A DNA stretch of 64,000 bases from Paenibacillus albus. Its GTDB lineage: Bacteria > Bacillota > Bacilli > Paenibacillales > Paenibacillaceae. Under the pieces are notes generated by a model. The model was given only the letters and a program-made list of their open reading frames with translations. It did not search any database and had not been told where the DNA came from. The stretch lies in contig NZ_CP034437.1 in assembly GCF_003952225.1 (NCBI RefSeq), positions 1,703,501 to 1,767,500 of the forward strand, in the 5' to 3' direction. Below, piece after piece: positions 15,884 through 25,057 of this stretch; position 1 is the stretch's first letter; every line of letters begins with the position of its first letter. The translations under genes and the position numbers were made by a program.

Positions 15884-17097
15884 CTAAGAAGATTAAACCA
15901 TATGCTGAAAATTTGCTCGCTTTTGCCTTAATCGCATGGTTGGGTTTGAGCAATTTCGATGAGTCTTACAATTTTATTGATATGAAGATATTCTACATCA
16001 CGATCATCGGCATTATGTATGGAAACCGACAATCTATTACCGCTTCCGCGCTATCGATTGGTTTATTGCTCTATCAGAATCTATTAGATGGACGGGAACT
16101 TATTTCTTTGCTTTACGACACGGACTTTTTCTTCCAATCCGCGGTCTATCTGTTCATCGGGCTTTTCGTTGGCTACGCCATCGAAAGGAAGAACGGGGTC
16201 ATTGTTTCTCAAGTACACAAAATTGAGGAAATTTCAGATAAGTACGAATTCCTGAACGGCGTATATACAGAAGTTAGAGAAGTTAAGGACGAACTTCAAC
16301 AAAGAATTCAAAATAGCGGCGACAGTTTTGGAAAGATTTACTCGGTAACCAAAGAGTTAGACAGCCTCGAGCCAGAAGAAATATTTAATTCCACGGTGAG
16401 TGTCGTTGAGTCCATCATGGGAACCAATGCTGTTTCTATTTATACGGTTAATAATTATCGTAACTACCTAAGACTCGTCGCACATTCGATTGGCGGAGAA
16501 ACGGGATTAACGAAATCGATAAAGGTTGAGGATTTTGATTATCTTAAAAAAATGTTCGCCGAGGGTTCTATGCATATTAATAAGGAACTAAAAGGTGGAG
16601 TTCCGCTCATGTCTGCCCCGGTCCAGAATGGTGGAGAAACGGTTGCGGTCATTTGCATCGACGGCGTTCAGTTCGAGAAGTTTTCCTTGTATCACCAGAA
16701 TTTGTTTAAAGTTACTGTCGAACTCGTATCATCCGCTTTATCGCGTGCTTTCTCATATGTCGAAGCGACTGAAAGCAATCGCTATGTGGAAGGCACCTCG
16801 ATATTACAAAAAGAAGTATTTGCTTCGATTCTAGAAAGCAAGAAACTTGCAAAAGAAAAGCATCGGATAAACTACATACTATTATCCTGTCAAGGCAAGG
16901 TTGAATCGAACCTCGACAAAATATCGGCAATATCGAAGCTGCTGAGAGAGACGGATTATATCGGCATAGGACAAGACGATGATGTTTGGATTTTACTATC
17001 GAATACAGCACCTAGCGATGCCGAAAACGTGTTTAAGCGTTTTGCGGAAAAGAATATCGCTTTAACGCTGTTGGAAGAGGAAGTTGTTTATGGTTGA
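15880..17097 (+). CDS. pelD: PelD-like c-di-GMP receptor of the Pel complex
   Basis: GTG 15880 overlaps the epimerase stop. The 405-residue protein has about four membrane segments in residues 8-105, a coiled stretch at 110-150, a GAF-like domain at about 150-290 (EEIFNSTVSVVESIMG...), and a degenerate GGDEF-like domain at the end. That last domain lacks catalytic GGDEF (it reads GQDDDVW) but has RETD at 356-359, matching the RxxD inhibitory-site motif through which Pseudomonas PelD binds c-di-GMP. This is known to activate Pel polymerisation at the membrane. The motif and gene order make the assignment strong. It overlaps pelE by 8 bp. Confidence 0.86.
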   Translation: MTKKIKPYAENLLAFALIAWLGLSNFDESYNFIDMKIFYITIIGIMYGNRQSITASALSIGLLLYQNLLDGRELISLLYDTDFFFQSAVYLFIGLFVGYAIERKNGVIVSQVHKIEEISDKYEFLNGVYTEVREVKDELQQRIQNSGDSFGKIYSVTKELDSLEPEEIFNSTVSVVESIMGTNAVSIYTVNNYRNYLRLVAHSIGGETGLTKSIKVEDFDYLKKMFAEGSMHINKELKGGVPLMSAPVQNGGETVAVICIDGVQFEKFSLYHQNLFKVTVELVSSALSRAFSYVEATESNRYVEGTSILQKEVFASILESKKLAKEKHRINYILLSCQGKVESNLDKISAISKLLRETDYIGIGQDDDVWILLSNTAPSDAENVFKRFAEKNIALTLLEEEVVYG

Positions 17098-17983
17098 ACT
17101 CATTTTTGTACTCTATGTCATCCTCTCGGCTATCGCGATTAGGGTTCTATATTCGTGTTCGTTACAGGAATGGCTTCTTAGATTAACCATTGTGAGTGCT
17201 CTTCCTGTGATTGGTTGGCTGTTTCCTATATTTTGGCCGAAAAGTTGGTCCCGGAAGAAGGATGACGAGGCTCTGAAACAGATTTTTGAGTTTCAAGATG
17301 AGCCCGAAGTTCACCAAATGGGTATCTACTCCAGGGTGGAAGCAGAGAAGGAGACTAACGTCGTATCGATTGAGGAAGCGTTGCTTGTCAGCGGTCATAT
17401 GGATCGAAGATCGGTTATGATTAATGTGCTGAAAAAAGATTCATTTCAATACATGGACATCTTGCAAATTGCGGTAAGCAACGAGGATACGGAAACCTCC
17501 CATTATGCTGTCACCGCGGTTATGGAGCTGAAGCGGAAGTTAATGCTGGCATTGCAGGAATTGTCCGTGCAGTATGAGTCCAATAAAACGGATCCCGTCA
17601 TTCTTCGCGAATACGCAGATGTTTTGCATTCGTATACGAAGAGCGGGTTTCTGGATGAACAGACTTTACGGAAACATAAGTTTACTTACATTACTGTGTT
17701 GGATCATCTGATTGCGGTTTCACCCGAGAGTGAAACCGCATATCTCGAGAAGATTGAAGCGGAGCTGGAACTCAATAAATTAATAGAAGCGGAACAGACC
17801 GCCAATCTCTATTTTGCAAGGTATCCGCATAGCGAAGAAGCCTTTCTTATCTTGATGAAAGTTTATTTTTACATGAAATCTTATAGGAAAATGATGGACA
17901 CTCTAGAACAACTGAAAAAGTCGCCGCTTCGTCTTTCTAATCGTGCATTGACTCTAGTAAGGTTCTGGTCTGAAGGGGCATGA
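17090..17983 (+). CDS. pelE: PelE-like membrane/TPR protein
   Basis: I choose ATG 17090, with AGAGGAAG just upstream inside pelD, over an in-frame TTG six bases earlier. Residues 1-52 contain two hydrophobic helices ending near FPIFWPKSW; the remaining 245 residues are alpha-helical with TPR-like spacing (about 190-297). PelE is the partner of PelD in the inner-membrane Pel synthase and is recognised mainly by size, topology and position. It lies between pelD and the PelA-like gene, with overlapping or 1-bp junctions on both sides. Sequence similarity alone would not be decisive. Confidence 0.75.
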   Translation: MVELIFVLYVILSAIAIRVLYSCSLQEWLLRLTIVSALPVIGWLFPIFWPKSWSRKKDDEALKQIFEFQDEPEVHQMGIYSRVEAEKETNVVSIEEALLVSGHMDRRSVMINVLKKDSFQYMDILQIAVSNEDTETSHYAVTAVMELKRKLMLALQELSVQYESNKTDPVILREYADVLHSYTKSGFLDEQTLRKHKFTYITVLDHLIAVSPESETAYLEKIEAELELNKLIEAEQTANLYFARYPHSEEAFLILMKVYFYMKSYRKMMDTLEQLKKSPLRLSNRALTLVRFWSEGA

Positions 17984-17984
17984 G

Positions 17985-19811
17985 ATGAAAAAAAGTTTTT
18001 ACTTGAAACGAAATGTCTATATCATGCTCATAGCTATTATTTTGCTGGCGGTGGGCGTACAAATATCGCGCACGCAATATATTTTGCAATTTAGTAAAAA
18101 TAAGAGTTTGGTTGAAAACCATAGAATCGCAAGTCAAAATCCTGGACGAACGATCGAATATGGTGGACCTGCTTATTGCGTCGTTTACGATAGCATAGAT
18201 GTAGGTAGTGTGAAGGTAAATGACAATGTACTGCGCACTTTGCAGTATATGAAGAAAAAAACAGTCAGCATGGATATCGCGCAAAAGCCATTGGATTTAA
18301 ACGGCTGCTCGGTGGCGATAATAACAGATTATTCTTTGGAAGAGATGGGTCATATAAGCACTTTGTCTTCTTTTGTGGAAGACGGAGGGTATATCATGTT
18401 TACGAATAAGCTCGAACTGGACCAGGAGTTCTACCAGATTTATCGTAAGATCGGAATTGTAGCGAGTGGTTCTTCTGCTCAAGTTCAAGGGATTAAGTTG
18501 AATTCAAATGTTCTGATCGGAGAGAAAGATTTGGTTGTCGACGATCCTTTTATCAACAATGACTCTAACAGTGTTGAACTCGACGATTCATCAGAGCTTC
18601 TCGCGTCTAGTATCTCAGGCGTTCCATTATTATGGAAACGAGAGTATGGTAAAGGCGCATTTATGGTGTTTAACGGAACGATGTTTCAAGAAAAAATTAA
18701 TAGAGGTCTATTTGCCGGTGCAATTAGCCTATTAGAGCCGGATTATATTTATCCTGTGTTTAACGCTAAGCTGATGTTTATTGATGATTTTCCTTCTCCC
18801 ATAAGACAAGGCACTATATCTTCCATATATGATGAATACCATCGAGACATACCGCGGTTTTACCATGATATATGGTGGCCGGATATGCTGAAATTGGCAA
18901 AAAGAACGAACCTCAAATTTACGACTGTTTTAATCCAGTCCTACAATGATCAAGTCAAAGGTCCCTTTAGCTCGCCAGTCGACGAAGACAGGTATAATCT
19001 CATCTCGTATGGGCGAGAGGTTTTGAAGAGCGGCGGAGAAATCGGTATACACGGATACAACCACCAATCATTACAGATGAGTCAAGTTGTCGCGGACAAC
19101 TACGGCTACAAGGTTTGGCCAAACGTCGAAGAGATGAGCGCGTCTATAAAGGAAGCATTAAGATACGCCAACAATGCGTTCCCTAACTATGATATCGTTT
19201 CCTACGTTCCTCCTTCTAATATGATCAGTAAGGAAGGCCGTGATGCGTTAAAGAAAGCGTGGCCGAATTTAACCGTTATCTCTTCTTTGTATGAAGAAGA
19301 TGTGACCAATATGTCGTATATCCAAGAGTTTGAGGTAGCGAAAGACGGTATTATCGAGTTTCCTCGAATAACTTCAGGTTACATGGATTCTCCATTTGAA
19401 CGTTGGGCAGAAGCGAACAGTATGACTTCACTAGGTGTTTTCTCGCACTTCGTGCACCCGGATGACGTGTTAGATGAAGTAAGAAGTAAGAATCTTCCTT
19501 GGTCGAAGCTTAACGAAGGAATGTCGGAGAAGATGAAGCGAGTTCAAAAGACTTATCCATGGGTACGAGCTAAGACAGCTACAGAAGCAGCTATAGACAT
19601 GGAGAAGGTATTGAACTCTTCTGTGACATGGACACGCGCAGGGGATTCGATTCATGGGATGATCTCAAATTTCCAAACAGATAATTATTTTATTCTGCGG
19701 ACTAAGAAATCAATCTTGAAGACGACATCATGTGTCGTATCCAAAATTGATGAGAATACGTTCCTAGTTAAAGCTAGTAAATCCAAATTCGAAATTAGAC
19801 TGGACGGTTAA
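17985..19811 (+). CDS. PelA-like polysaccharide deacetylase (DUF2194)
   Basis: ATG 17985, one base after the pelE stop, with GAAGGGG upstream. One N-terminal membrane anchor (residues 9-28) puts the rest outside the cell. Residues 45-250 resemble a glutamine-amidotransferase-like Rossmann fold (ITDYSLEEM, GKGAFMVFNGT). Residues 260-560 look like the polysaccharide-deacetylase barrel of DUF2194: FIDDFPSP (adjacent Asp pair) and EIGIHGYNHQS (His metal ligands). In Gram-positive pel loci this protein fills the deacetylase half of PelA, partially deacetylating the GalNAc polymer; no hydrolase domain of the Pseudomonas PelA type is visible. It is followed 5 bp later by pelF. Confidence 0.8.
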   Translation: MKKSFYLKRNVYIMLIAIILLAVGVQISRTQYILQFSKNKSLVENHRIASQNPGRTIEYGGPAYCVVYDSIDVGSVKVNDNVLRTLQYMKKKTVSMDIAQKPLDLNGCSVAIITDYSLEEMGHISTLSSFVEDGGYIMFTNKLELDQEFYQIYRKIGIVASGSSAQVQGIKLNSNVLIGEKDLVVDDPFINNDSNSVELDDSSELLASSISGVPLLWKREYGKGAFMVFNGTMFQEKINRGLFAGAISLLEPDYIYPVFNAKLMFIDDFPSPIRQGTISSIYDEYHRDIPRFYHDIWWPDMLKLAKRTNLKFTTVLIQSYNDQVKGPFSSPVDEDRYNLISYGREVLKSGGEIGIHGYNHQSLQMSQVVADNYGYKVWPNVEEMSASIKEALRYANNAFPNYDIVSYVPPSNMISKEGRDALKKAWPNLTVISSLYEEDVTNMSYIQEFEVAKDGIIEFPRITSGYMDSPFERWAEANSMTSLGVFSHFVHPDDVLDEVRSKNLPWSKLNEGMSEKMKRVQKTYPWVRAKTATEAAIDMEKVLNSSVTWTRAGDSIHGMISNFQTDNYFILRTKKSILKTTSCVVSKIDENTFLVKASKSKFEIRLDG

Positions 19812-19816
19812 CAACG

Positions 19817-21253
19817 ATGAGAATATGTATGATAGCCGAAGGATCATACCCCTACATCACCGGTGGGGTATCCAGCTGGATTCACAGTGTAATCAATCAA
19901 ATGCCGGAGCATGAATTCATTATTTATGCCATCGGTGCGCAAAGCAAGCAAAAAGGGATTTACAAATACAAATTGCCTGCTAATGTTGTTGAGATCAAGG
20001 AAGTGTTTTTGGACACCTACTTAGATGAAGAGGGAAGCTGGGGAAAACGATTCCGGCTTACCAAGGAACAAACAGAGAGCATTCGTTCATTACTTGGCAG
20101 CGGAGAAGTCGATTGGGGTCAATTATTCGATGTTCTCCGCACGAAGAAATTTGAAATTGCTGCCGATTTCTTATCTAGTAAAGATTATTTCGACATCTTG
20201 GAAGAATTGTGCCGGAATCAATATTCGCTGGTACCGTTCACCGAAATGTTCTGGACCGTCAGGTCGATGATTTTGCCATTATTTCTAACGATAAGACATG
20301 ATGTTCCGAAAGCAGATATTTATCATAGCGTATCCACTGGGTATGCTGGAGTAATCGGAGCGTTAGCCAAGCATCTTCACGGAGCTCCGCTAGTTCTGAC
20401 CGAACACGGAATCTATTCCAGAGAACGCGAAGAGGAGATCATTAAGGCGGATTGGGTCAAAGGATACTTCAAAGATCTTTGGATCGAATATTTCTATACA
20501 CTCTCGGGATGCGCATACCAGTCTGCCGATAAAATCGTTACTTTATTTAATCGCAATAAAGAGATTCAGATCGAATTAGGATGTGAAGAATCCAAAATCA
20601 GCATTATTCCGAACGGTGTAAACATAGATAATTTTGCGAATATCACCCAGGCACCTGACGATGGCATTATACGAATAGGGGCAGTTGTAAGGGTCGTCCC
20701 GATTAAAGACATCAAAACGATGCTGCAAAGTTTTGCTCTTGTCAAACAGGAAATTCCCAATGCCGAGCTTACCATTATGGGGCCTACTGAAGAAGACGAG
20801 TCTTATTACCAGGAATGTCTGCAGTTAGTAGATGCACTGGGGGTACAAGATGTCTTGTTTACCGGAGAAGTCCAGGTTAAGGATTATCTAGGTCAGATGG
20901 ATATCTTGCTATTGACGAGCATTAGCGAAGGACAACCTCTGGCGGTATTAGAGGGAATGGCTTGCGGCAAACCGTTCGTAACGACGAATGTGGGTAGCTG
21001 CAAAGAGCTCCTGAACGGAGTAAATGATGGCATTGGCCAGGCGGGCTTCATATCTCCGGTCATGAATTACGAACCAATGGCGCTGAACATTATTAAATTA
21101 TGCAAAAGCAAAGCCCTTCGCGAGGAAATGGGAAGAAATGCGCTTGAACGCGTATCGATTCATTATAAGCATCATGAAGTCATTTCCAGCTATAAGCAGC
21201 TATACGCATCTTTAGAGGAGGTAAATCGATGGCCGGAATCGGCTTTGAGTTAA
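19817..21253 (+). CDS. pelF: PelF glycosyltransferase (GT4)
   Basis: ATG 19817. The 478-residue start MRICMIAEGSYPYITGGVSS is typical of PelF. The N-terminal GT-B half includes SVSTGYAGVIGALAKH and LTEHGIYSRER. The C-terminal half has PNGVNIDNF, a nucleotide-binding region and SISEGQPLAVLEGMACGKP, the E-x7-E motif of GT4 retaining transferases. PelF is cytosolic and polymerises Pel from UDP-GalNAc/UDP-GlcNAc type donors, working with PelG. The gene overlaps pelG by 25 bp, implying coupled translation. No odd features. Confidence 0.93.
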   Translation: MRICMIAEGSYPYITGGVSSWIHSVINQMPEHEFIIYAIGAQSKQKGIYKYKLPANVVEIKEVFLDTYLDEEGSWGKRFRLTKEQTESIRSLLGSGEVDWGQLFDVLRTKKFEIAADFLSSKDYFDILEELCRNQYSLVPFTEMFWTVRSMILPLFLTIRHDVPKADIYHSVSTGYAGVIGALAKHLHGAPLVLTEHGIYSREREEEIIKADWVKGYFKDLWIEYFYTLSGCAYQSADKIVTLFNRNKEIQIELGCEESKISIIPNGVNIDNFANITQAPDDGIIRIGAVVRVVPIKDIKTMLQSFALVKQEIPNAELTIMGPTEEDESYYQECLQLVDALGVQDVLFTGEVQVKDYLGQMDILLLTSISEGQPLAVLEGMACGKPFVTTNVGSCKELLNGVNDGIGQAGFISPVMNYEPMALNIIKLCKSKALREEMGRNALERVSIHYKHHEVISSYKQLYASLEEVNRWPESALS

Positions 21254-24200
21254 GAAAACTATTCCGTGAACAAGGACTGATTAACAATGTTAAAGCCTAT
21301 GCTTTCTCGGCATTGACAACCATTGGTCCGATGGTTCTTAGCATCATCCTCATTATTGCATTGCAAAGAATGATGGATTATAACCATGCTACTTTTTTGG
21401 ATTGGGAGCTGTATATTGCCACTGTCCAGTATTGTTTTATTTTCTCCATTATCATTACCAGCGGTATTTCACTGCTGTTGACACGATTTATCGCGGATAT
21501 GATTTTTCAGAAGAAATATAATTATCTATTGTCTTCGTATTACGGGGCATTAATTATTTTATTGCCTGTCGGAGCCCTTGTTGCTTATTTGTTTTTACAG
21601 ACGGTTTCAGCTAATGCGGATTATAAGCTCGCAGCCTACTTGTTTTTTATGGAACTTATCGTCGTTTGGATACAAGCCGTTTACTTATCTGCGCTTAAAG
21701 ATTACATGCGCATCGTTCGGAGCTTTGCGATCGGCGTAATTGCCGCCCTTGCTAGCGGCTGGATTCTGCTGTCATACACGGAGCTGAATGCAACAACCGC
21801 CGCGTTGGCGTCAATCGATATCGGGTTCCTGCTTATTGCCGCGATGACTTCAAGGCACTTCGAGCAGATTTTTCCAAGTAGGCAGAGCCGGTTGTTCTTC
21901 GTGTTTATTACCTATTTAAAGAAGTATCCTTCCCTGTTCTTCATAGGTACGTTTTTTTATTCCGGTATCTATATTCACAGTTTCGTATACTGGTTCACCA
22001 GTGAAGGAAATGTAGTGCAAGAAGGATTCAGAGTTTCTACGTTTTACGATTTGCCTGTATTTTACGCCTTTCTTTCCGTAGTGCCTACACTGGTTACTTT
22101 CGTCGTTTCCGTGGAAACTTCGTTCTATGAGAAGTTCCGCATTTATTACAAACAAGTAATCGAGGGCGGTACCTACCAGGATATGAAGCGCGCGAAAACC
22201 GAAATGCAAAGGACGTTAATGCAGGAAATTAGTTTTCTCATGGAAGTGCAGCTGTTTTTTACGATTATCTCGATCGCTGTAGGAATGAAATTTCTACCGC
22301 AAATCGGGTTTACAATGGCGCAAGTAGATGCATTTAATCTATTGGTGCTAGGTTACTTCCTATTCATTATTATGTTCGTTTTCCTTCATATCTTGATGTA
22401 CTTCGATGATCGGAAAGGCGTTCTAATGATTAGCTCGTTGTTCGTATCCTTAAACGCAGCGCTTACCTACATGACGATTAAACTCGATAGCGACGGACTA
22501 GGAATGCTTCTTGCTTCGCTTATCGCGCTGATCGGGGCGATCGCTAGAATATTGTATGTACTACGTAATATTGATTATTATACGTTCTGCACGCAACCGA
22601 TTCATAGACGTTCTAAACCCTCGAAATTTGCGCGCCTTGCAGGAAAACCGGGAGCTATTGTCAGCTTAATCGTTCTGGCTTCAGCTATCTTGTCGGGATG
22701 CTCTACTACGGCAAACGACGACTCAGTCGAACCGGCCGAGCAGAGTGTCATTCCAACGACGACTTCTAATGATACGAGGCTCGTAGAAGATAAGCGTTTA
22801 TATGATCGAGATGTTGATGATTCGATCAAGACGCTGTATATCACGGTTTTACCGGATAAGTCGCAGAATACCACAAAATTGGATTGGTATGGATTGAACA
22901 GGATGACGGATCGTTATAGCGAAGACAGCATGAAGGTTATTATGCAAGAAGGTAACGCAAACGGCACAGGACCTTCAGCAGGAATGTTTGGCTACGGACA
23001 AGATAAAGCGAATGCCAGCATTAGTCTACGTGGCAATACTTCCCGCTATGCATCGCAGAAGTCCTATAAGATTCGATTAACGGAAGAAGCAGGATTATGG
23101 CAAGACCAGCGTACATTGAATTTAAATAAACATTCTACGGACATAACTCGAGTTCTTAACAAATTAAGCTTCGACCTGATGGAGAAGATCCCCGATTTCA
23201 CAAGCTTGCGTACTCAATTCGTTCATTTGTACGTGAAGGATCTATCTGGAAACAGTACTGAATATCAAGATTACGGGCTATATACCCAAATCGAGCAACC
23301 GAATGAAATGTTCCTTAAATCGCATTGGTTAGATCCTTATGGGCAATTGTACAAAATTGCGTTCTTCGAGTTTTTTCGCTATCCGGACATTTTAAAATCA
23401 AAAACGGATCCTACCTATGATAAGAAAGCGTTCGAAACGCATCTTGAGATCAAAGGTCGCGAAGACCATGATAAGTTGCTTGCGATGCTGGATGATGTTA
23501 ATAATATGTCGATTCCAATCGATGAAGTGATAAAAAAACACTTTGATCTGGACAATTATCTAACATGGCTAGCAGTTAATATTCTTACGGATAACATGGA
23601 CACGGATGCCAACAACTTCTACCTATATTCTCCGTTAAATTCGGATAAATGGTATTTCCTCCCTTGGGATTATGATGGTGGCTGGGGGGTACAACGTCGT
23701 GAAAAGAGTATAAGCGAATATCAGGCTGGGTTAAGCAACTACTGGGGCAGCGTGCTGCACAATCGGTTTTTCCGTTCAGCAAATCATATTCAATTGTTGG
23801 TGGACAAAATCAATGAGATTCATAAATACATCAACAAGGATACCATCACTAAGCAGTTAGATCTGTATCGCGATGAGGTCGGTCCGTTCTTAAATCGCGC
23901 ACCGGATCTGAATTATCTGCCGGGGACGAAAGCGGAATTATCACAAGCAATGCTCGACCTTGCCAACGTACCAGAGAGAGGAATAAAGCTCTTCCAAGAA
24001 GATTTGGAGAAGCCTAAGCCATTTTTCCTTGATGATGTGCAAACGAACGGGAAGCAGCAGAACTTCTCATGGGGTTTATCCTATGATTTCCAAGGTGACG
24101 ATTTGACCTATGATGTTAGTGTCGCGCTGGACCCGGCGTTTACACAAATCGTTAAAGAGCAGAAGGGGCTTACAACGACTTCTACATCGTTTGATGGCTT

Positions 24201-24330
24201 AACCCCTAACGTATATTACTGGAAGGTCGTTGTCCGAGACAGTAAAGGGAATTCGCAAATTGCCTTCGGATATTACAAAGATGAGGAAGGCCTGGAACAC
24301 TACGGAGTTAGGCAATTCGAGGTGAAATAA
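21229..24330 (+). CDS. pelG: PelG exporter fused to a CotH-kinase-like domain
   Basis: ATG 21229 with GAGGAGG upstream inside pelF. Residues 1-460 are PelG: the family start MAGIGFELRKLF and about 12 membrane helices of the Wzx/MOP type that move Pel across the membrane. The frame then runs on for about 570 residues. Residues 480-495 read VSLIVLASAILSGCSTT, a lipoprotein-signal-like hydrophobic segment ending in a lipobox. From about 520 to 930 there is a CotH-type domain: ISLRGNTSRYASQKSYKIRL and FLPWDYDGGWG, the kinase-like Asp motif. A C-terminal FnIII-like unit (about 940-1033) follows. No in-frame ATG, GTG or TTG lies near the junction, so this is a true fusion in the sequence, not two genes. 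CotH proteins phosphorylate extracellular proteins; the role with Pel is unknown. Confidence 0.9.
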   Translation: MAGIGFELRKLFREQGLINNVKAYAFSALTTIGPMVLSIILIIALQRMMDYNHATFLDWELYIATVQYCFIFSIIITSGISLLLTRFIADMIFQKKYNYLLSSYYGALIILLPVGALVAYLFLQTVSANADYKLAAYLFFMELIVVWIQAVYLSALKDYMRIVRSFAIGVIAALASGWILLSYTELNATTAALASIDIGFLLIAAMTSRHFEQIFPSRQSRLFFVFITYLKKYPSLFFIGTFFYSGIYIHSFVYWFTSEGNVVQEGFRVSTFYDLPVFYAFLSVVPTLVTFVVSVETSFYEKFRIYYKQVIEGGTYQDMKRAKTEMQRTLMQEISFLMEVQLFFTIISIAVGMKFLPQIGFTMAQVDAFNLLVLGYFLFIIMFVFLHILMYFDDRKGVLMISSLFVSLNAALTYMTIKLDSDGLGMLLASLIALIGAIARILYVLRNIDYYTFCTQPIHRRSKPSKFARLAGKPGAIVSLIVLASAILSGCSTTANDDSVEPAEQSVIPTTTSNDTRLVEDKRLYDRDVDDSIKTLYITVLPDKSQNTTKLDWYGLNRMTDRYSEDSMKVIMQEGNANGTGPSAGMFGYGQDKANASISLRGNTSRYASQKSYKIRLTEEAGLWQDQRTLNLNKHSTDITRVLNKLSFDLMEKIPDFTSLRTQFVHLYVKDLSGNSTEYQDYGLYTQIEQPNEMFLKSHWLDPYGQLYKIAFFEFFRYPDILKSKTDPTYDKKAFETHLEIKGREDHDKLLAMLDDVNNMSIPIDEVIKKHFDLDNYLTWLAVNILTDNMDTDANNFYLYSPLNSDKWYFLPWDYDGGWGVQRREKSISEYQAGLSNYWGSVLHNRFFRSANHIQLLVDKINEIHKYINKDTITKQLDLYRDEVGPFLNRAPDLNYLPGTKAELSQAMLDLANVPERGIKLFQEDLEKPKPFFLDDVQTNGKQQNFSWGLSYDFQGDDLTYDVSVALDPAFTQIVKEQKGLTTTSTSFDGLTPNVYYWKVVVRDSKGNSQIAFGYYKDEEGLEHYGVRQFEVK

Positions 24331-25040
24331 TGGAATTTCAAGGAAGAAAGCTCCGGAATGAATACAAATACTATATCCATTTACATGAATATATGACTCT
24401 ACGCCATAGGCTGACTAAGATCATGAATATGGATGAGTATTCAATAGATGGAGAAGGGTACGGAATAAGAAGCCTGTACTTCGACGGCTATCAGAATCAT
24501 TCGCTTTACGACAAGAACAACGGCGTATTTAAGCGAGATAAGTATCGCATTCGTATTTATAATGGACAAGATGACCGGATCACGCTTGAACGCAAAAGCA
24601 AATACGGTGATTATATTGCCAAAGAAGGAGCGGCTTTATCTCGCAAAGAATACGAGGCCTTATTAGTCGGGGATGCTCAATGCCTTAAGGATAAAGACAA
24701 CCTGCTATGCAACGAATTCTACCATGCAGTCACGAATCGAGCGTTTCGTCCGACTGTTATTGTAGATTACACTCGAGAAGCGTATGTATATCCGCATGGG
24801 AATGTCCGAGTTACGTTTGATAAAAGAGTATCTGCGGGAGTTAACACGATTGATCTGTTCGACGATAATCTGGCACTAGAAGAGGCCATCTCTGGACCGA
24901 TAACGGTTATGGAAGTGAAGTTCGATTCTTATCTTCCGGATTTCGTTAGAAAAGTTGTTCAGCCCGATCATTATGTACGATCTGCTATTTCTAAATACGT
25001 CATTTGTCGCGAGTCGAAGTATAAACACCATAAAGAATAG
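24330..25040 (+). CDS. VTC-domain protein (polyphosphate-polymerase-like)
   Basis: ATG 24330 overlaps the pelG-cotH stop (TAATG). The 236-residue protein is a complete VTC domain: NEYKYYI at the start, LYFDGYQNHSLYDKN, KYRIRIYN with the basic nucleotide/phosphate-binding residues, LERKSKYGDYIAKE (Glu/Lys metal and phosphate ligands), and MEVKFD near 209. Eukaryotic VTC4 makes polyphosphate from ATP with this tunnel fold; bacterial single-domain versions commonly sit next to CotH and DUF4956 genes, as here. Cytosolic by sequence. Whether it makes polyphosphate or another phosphorylated product for export is unknown. Confidence 0.88.
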   Translation: MEFQGRKLRNEYKYYIHLHEYMTLRHRLTKIMNMDEYSIDGEGYGIRSLYFDGYQNHSLYDKNNGVFKRDKYRIRIYNGQDDRITLERKSKYGDYIAKEGAALSRKEYEALLVGDAQCLKDKDNLLCNEFYHAVTNRAFRPTVIVDYTREAYVYPHGNVRVTFDKRVSAGVNTIDLFDDNLALEEAISGPITVMEVKFDSYLPDFVRKVVQPDHYVRSAISKYVICRESKYKHHKE

Positions 25041-25057
25041 CAGGGGGAGGGAATCCG

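Noticed and set aside
22600..22700. Separate start for a free-standing CotH lipoprotein after PelG
   Set aside because: No in-frame ATG, GTG or TTG with a ribosome binding site is present before the lipobox; the frame is continuous from PelG.
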